Positions 6,645 to 10,820 of a stretch of DNA of 10,820 bases are shown here, in pieces. Source of the DNA: Discostella pseudostelligera (taxonomy: Eukaryota; Bacillariophyta; Thalassiosirophyceae; Thalassiosirales; Thalassiosiraceae); assembly GCA_036940085.1 (NCBI GenBank), contig JALLBK010000654.1:1-10820 (forward strand), given 5' to 3'. Position 1 is the stretch's first letter, and the number at the start of each line of letters is the position of its first letter. The notes under the pieces are model-generated. The model saw only the letters and a program-made list of their open reading frames with translations, was not told where the DNA came from and did no database searches. The position numbers and the translations under genes were made by a program.

Positions 6645-9600
6645 ATGGAATCTGCGGTATCAACTAATCGGCCAGCTACAGCGGCACCAAAACAGAACAA
6701 CAACAACAACAACAACAACAACATCAACAACATGTTGGCGTCGGACAACCCCACCCTTGCGGCCATGTCGAGAATTGATGCTTTCTTGAGATTCCTTACC
6801 AAAGCCACCGGGAGAACATCAGTTCCAATTATGATGTTGGCTCAAGTCCTTCCTAAAAATAATGCCGATCATTCCGCTGATGACTCAAATCATCCAGGCA
6901 ATGAGGGAATATCCGGCAATTGTGGTCACCTACGCGAACTATTACTTGAATTAACTCATCGAGGAGTACTGAACTATGACACCAAAAAAGAAATTGTTGG
7001 CTTCCCCTTTCCACCATCCCCATCAAACAACAATATCGACTCATCTAGAATGCCTGAAGCTACGGTGGCGACTTCTGACTCCACATCCATGCAAAATAAT
7101 ATGCCACGGCCACCGTCGAAACTGGTGGGAAAGGGGCTGCATGGCTCCACTGAACCTTCTGCAAAACGACGGATGAAAGTTTTGGAATGGTCAATTCAAC
7201 ATTTTCCTTCATTGACTATTGAAATCAAATCTGATACACCGAAAGTGGCAGGTGAGGTCAACGAGAGGGGGGCATCTGAAACAAACGGAACTGAAATGAA
7301 GCATCTCGATGAGAGTTTCTGCGGCAATCAGAAAAATGAGGAGCATGCAACCGAATCTGAAAAAGACAGTATTGAAGTTGATGAAAGGGTTGATGAGTGC
7401 TCTGAACGTAGAGCTGCCTATCAATCGTTGGATGCACTATTGAAGGGAACAGTCGGCTCTCTCGTTGACAAGGACCCAATTCAATCTGGGTCGAAGTGCT
7501 CTGCAGTTGAAAAGCAAACTAAAAAGCAATGGCTACCATGTCAAGCGGCATATGCTGGATCTCATCCAGGTCGAGATGCTAGATATGAGACTTTATCAAA
7601 AGAGACGGCTTCGAAAATACACCCTAAAATTTTCCAGCTATTCAACCTCAATTGCGATGGAACGAGCAGAACGACAGGTACGGAAACTGGATTACCCAAA
7701 CGGAGACTATTCCTCCACCAAGCGAGGGCCATCGAATCAGCAATGAATAATATCCACACAGTTGTGCAGACAGCAACTGGAAGTGGTAAGTCGTTTTGTT
7801 TTCTACTGCCCGTGCTAGCAAAGGCAATTCAATCTATCGAGGGTGGAGAAAGGTCGTCTGCCATACTTCTATTTCCCACCAAAGCACTGGCACAGGATCA
7901 ATACTCTAAAATTGACGCACACCTGAAGTCGCTTTCATCGAACGGTGACACCCACGATGTTGCACTTCGTGTTGGAGTGATTGATGGTGATACACCTCAC
8001 TCATATCGCGATGAGATTGCTACCGATTGTCAAATCATCTTGACAAATCCGGATACGCTCCACGCCGCAATACTACCGAATTGGAACAAGAGACCTGCTT
8101 ACCGAAGTTTGTTGGCACGAGTTTCAACCGTGGTGGTCGACGAAGCTCATGTGTACGAGGGTGCGTTTGGGGCACACGTAGCCATGGTGTTGGCGCGTCT
8201 GTTAAGGATTTGTCGGGTAGCTTCGTCTCCATCCAATACCGGCAGTTTAACACCGCCAAGGCAGATTTCATTCATTGCATGTTCTGCTACGATGTTGCAT
8301 CCAGAGAAACATTTCCGACTGCTTTGTCCTATTGGGGAGGAGGAGAGCGTTTGTGTTCTCACAACCGAGGATGATGGGTCTCCCTGTTCAGCAAAGCACT
8401 TCTTCGTTTGGAACCCTCCAATACTAGATGTCAATGGTAATTCGACGGACAGTATATTTTTGCCAAAGTCAAGAGGAGTTGATACTGAACGCAAAACCGA
8501 CGAGCCCAATAACAATGACAGCAATGACACTGCACATTGTGTGAATATACCCATCGGCTCACGGAAACGCAAGAGAAGCAGGAGGAGGCTTTTCCAAGAC
8601 GATTCAGATCTTGAGCATACGCCACACCAAATCACCAATACCTTTACTCGTCGTCGCCACGCCGCCGATGAGACCGCCTTTCTTCTTGCTAAAGCAATAT
8701 CGGCAGGTGTTCGAACAATAGCATTTTGCAAAACACGTTCACTTGTTGAATGGGTGTATGAAAGGACATTGGCCATCCTTCAATCTAACCAAAGTACTTG
8801 TGCTTTGACATCCAAAGTTGAATCGTATCGAGGTGGGTATACAGCTGAAGCACGCCGGAGCATTGAAGAGCGATTGTTTCATAGGAAATTGCTCGGAGTT
8901 GTCGGAACATGTGCATTAGAACTCGGCGTGGATGTAGGTGGTGTCGATTTGACATTGCACACTGGCTATCCGGGTTCGATAAGCTCATTACTTCAACAGT
9001 CAGGAAGAGCTGGAAGGGGGAAAGAGCATCATAACGTACCATCTTGCGCGATAATGGTCTGCTTTAGCTCTCCGTCCGAACAGCATATTTGGAAGAACCC
9101 CAACACGCTGCTGAGCAGAGGTTTAGATGCACCACCAAATCTCCCGATTAATGACTCGGTCATGCAGGGTCATTTACTTTGCGCTGGTGATGAGTTTCCT
9201 TTAACTGGAGGTCGATCAGTCACGTGCCTACTAAACGAGTTTACAATCCAAGGACGCTGTCCTTCAGACTGTGATTTATTCGGTCCATCAAGTGTCTATT
9301 TCGAAAACATTGACTTTTTGGCAAAGAAAGGTCTTTTATCTCAAAGGCACGTCAGTGTTGTTTCGGATCAGCATCGCAGTGGCAAGTCAGATGGCAAGGG
9401 CAGGATTCCAGTGTACTCGACACACCCAGTAAGTGCACGTTTCGACGTTGCGCTTATCCTGAAATTATGTCGAGTGCATCTGATATTGCTGTTTATCGTG
9501 AATGGCCACAGGTTGTCAAGGACCCTTGGAAAAGGGTTTCTTTACGCTCTATTGAGCCAGTGTCATATTCAATTGTCGACTTGAGCCATAACTTACAAGG

Positions 9601-10764
9601 CGGGAAGACTGACAAAATACACAACCAAGCAGCGGTTTTGGACACAATCCCATATTCAAGGGTGCGTTGAGACTTTTTTTCATACACGATGAAATGTTTC
9701 TTTGCTCATTTGGTGTATTATGTGTCACACAGGTCTTCTTTCATGCTTTCCCTGGTGCAATCATCATGCACCGAGGCAGGAAGTTCAAAATAGAATCAAT
9801 GGAGAGTCCTCCTCCTTTCCTTGGAGGAAATTTGTTTGGACCATGTGGATGTGCTAACCTCATTGCATTCGCCAAGCCAACGGCTCTGCAGTATACAACT
9901 CAGGCCTTGAGTTTAAATGAAATAACTGTCGTGAAACAGATTAAGCATGCTGAATTGACCCAGAGTCACGAAAAAAACAAGGCGGGAAGCGTATGCCAAA
10001 CTGATGATGACATGGCAGTTCAATCTACAGTTGCAGGATATGGTGTTGTCACTGTGAAGCGTACTGTTCACGGATATAAAAAGCTATCCCTCATCAATCG
10101 AATAGAGTTATCGCGAACTACGATTTCCTTGCCGTCCATGGAATTCGATACCAGAGCATTTTGGATTGATGTCGACGCTGTCTACCTGAAAGATGTGGTG
10201 CGAAATTTCGATGGCGGAGTCCATGCCCTGTCGCACGCTATGGTTGCGGTGGCTCCTCTTTTCGTATCATGCGCCACTGCGGACATCGACTGTGATCATA
10301 GTACACACGGTAGAACTCAGATTCTTATTTACGACCAGCGCGCAGGTGGCTCGGGTATCAGCGCTCAGCTGTACAATTTCATTTTAGATGCTCTCAAAGC
10401 TGCGGTTGAACTGTTGGAAGAATGCACATCATGCTATGCTGGGAAGGACTATGATGGTGGCTGTCCTGCATGCTTGCACTCCATTACATGCGACAATTTT
10501 CACCAGGATTTGTCACGAGTTGCTGGTATTCATGTCGGGAAACACTTGATAAAAAAGATAGAAAATAGCTCTTTGGTTGTCCATGGTGGTGGTGCAAAAT
10601 GTGTTCGGCGATTCGCAGATGGACCGAATAAGTGCGATCATGAACGAGGAGGTACCGATGTGCAATGCTCACCACTCAAACCGAAGAATGTTGTAATTGG
10701 TCGGGCGTCTTGGATGGAAAATAACACCGAACGCTCTCGATGGGCTGCAGTTGATGATATATAG
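6645..10764 (+). CDS. HRQ1: Hrq1/MrfA-type SF2 DNA helicase with DUF1998 zinc domain (three exons)
   Basis: The inferred coding sequence joins 6645-9428, 9512-9661 and 9733-10764, giving 1321 residues. The helicase core has motif I ATGSGKS (377-383), Ia PTKALAQDQ, II DEAH (499-502), III SAT (547-549), V LELGVDVG (758-765) and VI QQSGRAGRG (784-792). The stretch HTGYPGSISSLLQQSGRAGRG-like around motif VI is diagnostic of Hrq1/YprA(MrfA) helicases. After it, VSLRSIEP and FPGAIIMHRGRKFKI match the linker preceding DUF1998. The C-terminal MZB domain includes HALSHAMVAVAPLF, YDQRAGGSGIS and cysteines C1209, C1212, C1222, C1225 (zinc ligands in MrfA) and C1231. Family members are 3'-5' DNA helicases in interstrand crosslink and mitomycin repair, so a nuclear role is expected. 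The N-terminal 350 residues are poorly conserved, with an asparagine tract and a possible helical/winged-helix segment at about 41-120. A basic RKRKRSRRR (640-648) in the inter-lobe insertion may be an NLS. An in-frame stop at 6600-6602 supports the start at 6645. The protein is longer than yeast Hrq1 (about 1077). The 3' UTR begins at 10765. Confidence 0.88.
6696..6722 (+). repeat. (AAC)9 microsatellite encoding polyasparagine
   Basis: Nine uninterrupted AAC codons (N18-N26), then ATC and two more AAC codons, lie in the poorly conserved N-terminus of the helicase. Pure trinucleotide repeats of this kind commonly vary in length between alleles. The low-complexity tract is unlikely to affect the helicase core. 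Confidence 0.9.
9429..9511 (+). other. Helicase intron 1 (83 bp, phase 0)
   Basis: The donor GTAAGT (9429-9434) is a perfect consensus. The acceptor is CCACAG ending at 9511. Removal joins STHP to VVKDPWKRVSLRSIEP and restores the frame (frame 3 to frame 2) exactly at the point where homology to the Hrq1 family resumes. The nearer AG at 9473-9474 would leave the wrong frame. The intron contains no in-frame stop, so unspliced RNA would read on out of frame to a stop at 9582-9584, giving a 979-residue product lacking the zinc domain. Confidence 0.85.
9662..9732 (+). other. Helicase intron 2 (71 bp, phase 0)
   Basis: The donor is GTGCGT (9662-9667). The acceptor CACACAG ends at 9732 and lies downstream of T-rich stretches. 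Splicing joins TIPYSR to VFFHAFPGAIIMHRG, which reproduces the conserved FF-x-HPGAI-like block of this helicase family and moves from frame 2 to frame 1. Retention would stop at the third codon (TGA, 9668-9670). Confidence 0.85.
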
Positions 10765-10820
10765 TTGATGCGTATTGTATGATGCAATAATATTCTGCCT
10801 GAATCATTCATCCGAATTGA

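Noticed and set aside
7786..7791. Consensus GTAAGT splice donor inside the Walker A codons
   Set aside because: It encodes the Gly-Lys-Ser of motif I, and the frame continues through all downstream helicase motifs, so splicing here would destroy the enzyme.
8147..8776. 209-codon minus-strand frame
   Set aside because: It lies entirely antisense to the conserved helicase core, including the DEAH and SAT motifs, and has no domain of its own.
9429..9474. Shorter intron 1 using the AG at 9473-9474
   Set aside because: It would leave the reading frame wrong for exon 2, whereas the acceptor at 9511 restores it at the point of family homology.

Overview
The window looks like nuclear DNA from a unicellular eukaryotic alga, most likely a stramenopile and plausibly a diatom. 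The reasons are two long, nearly intron-free protein genes with only 71 and 83 bp introns, a compact head-to-head gene pair, an asparagine-repeat tract, and mid-range base composition without strong codon bias. The species assignment is inference. Nothing here is bacterial: there are no operons or Shine-Dalgarno patterns, and the genes are eukaryotic ribosome-biogenesis and DNA-repair families.

Layout. Positions 1-1975 are a degenerate 13-bp minisatellite (consensus ATGCCCTGAACCC, with ATGCCCTGCTTCC variants and an interspersed 19-bp element), interrupted by a roughly 50-bp non-repeat island. Positions 1976-3559 are mostly unassigned intergenic DNA. They hold a 45-bp imperfect palindrome and a short minus-strand stretch that spells a Zn(II)2Cys6-type cluster if one base is skipped, so it is probably a relic. 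Positions 3560-6253 (minus) encode an 897-residue protein with five RRMs, the MRD1/RBM19 rRNA-processing factor. Positions 6254-6644 are a 391-bp divergent promoter region with a cluster of TTCCCGCC/TTTGGCGG elements, including an exact 18-bp direct repeat. Positions 6645-10764 (plus) encode an Hrq1/MrfA-type superfamily 2 DNA helicase. It is split into three exons by two phase-0 introns, and the inferred protein has 1321 residues ending in the cysteine-bearing DUF1998/MZB zinc domain.

How the parts relate. The two genes are transcribed away from a shared intergenic region whose G1/S-type (E2F-like) sites could couple ribosome production and DNA repair to the cell cycle; this is inference from motifs only. 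The minisatellite is unrelated to the genes in sequence. Its minus strand is G-run rich, with several stretches able to form G-quadruplexes, and is almost free of stop codons, which explains the many spurious small reading frames there. I found no clearly new multi-gene system. The observations most worth checking are the zinc-cluster relic, the minisatellite's structure and the shared promoter.
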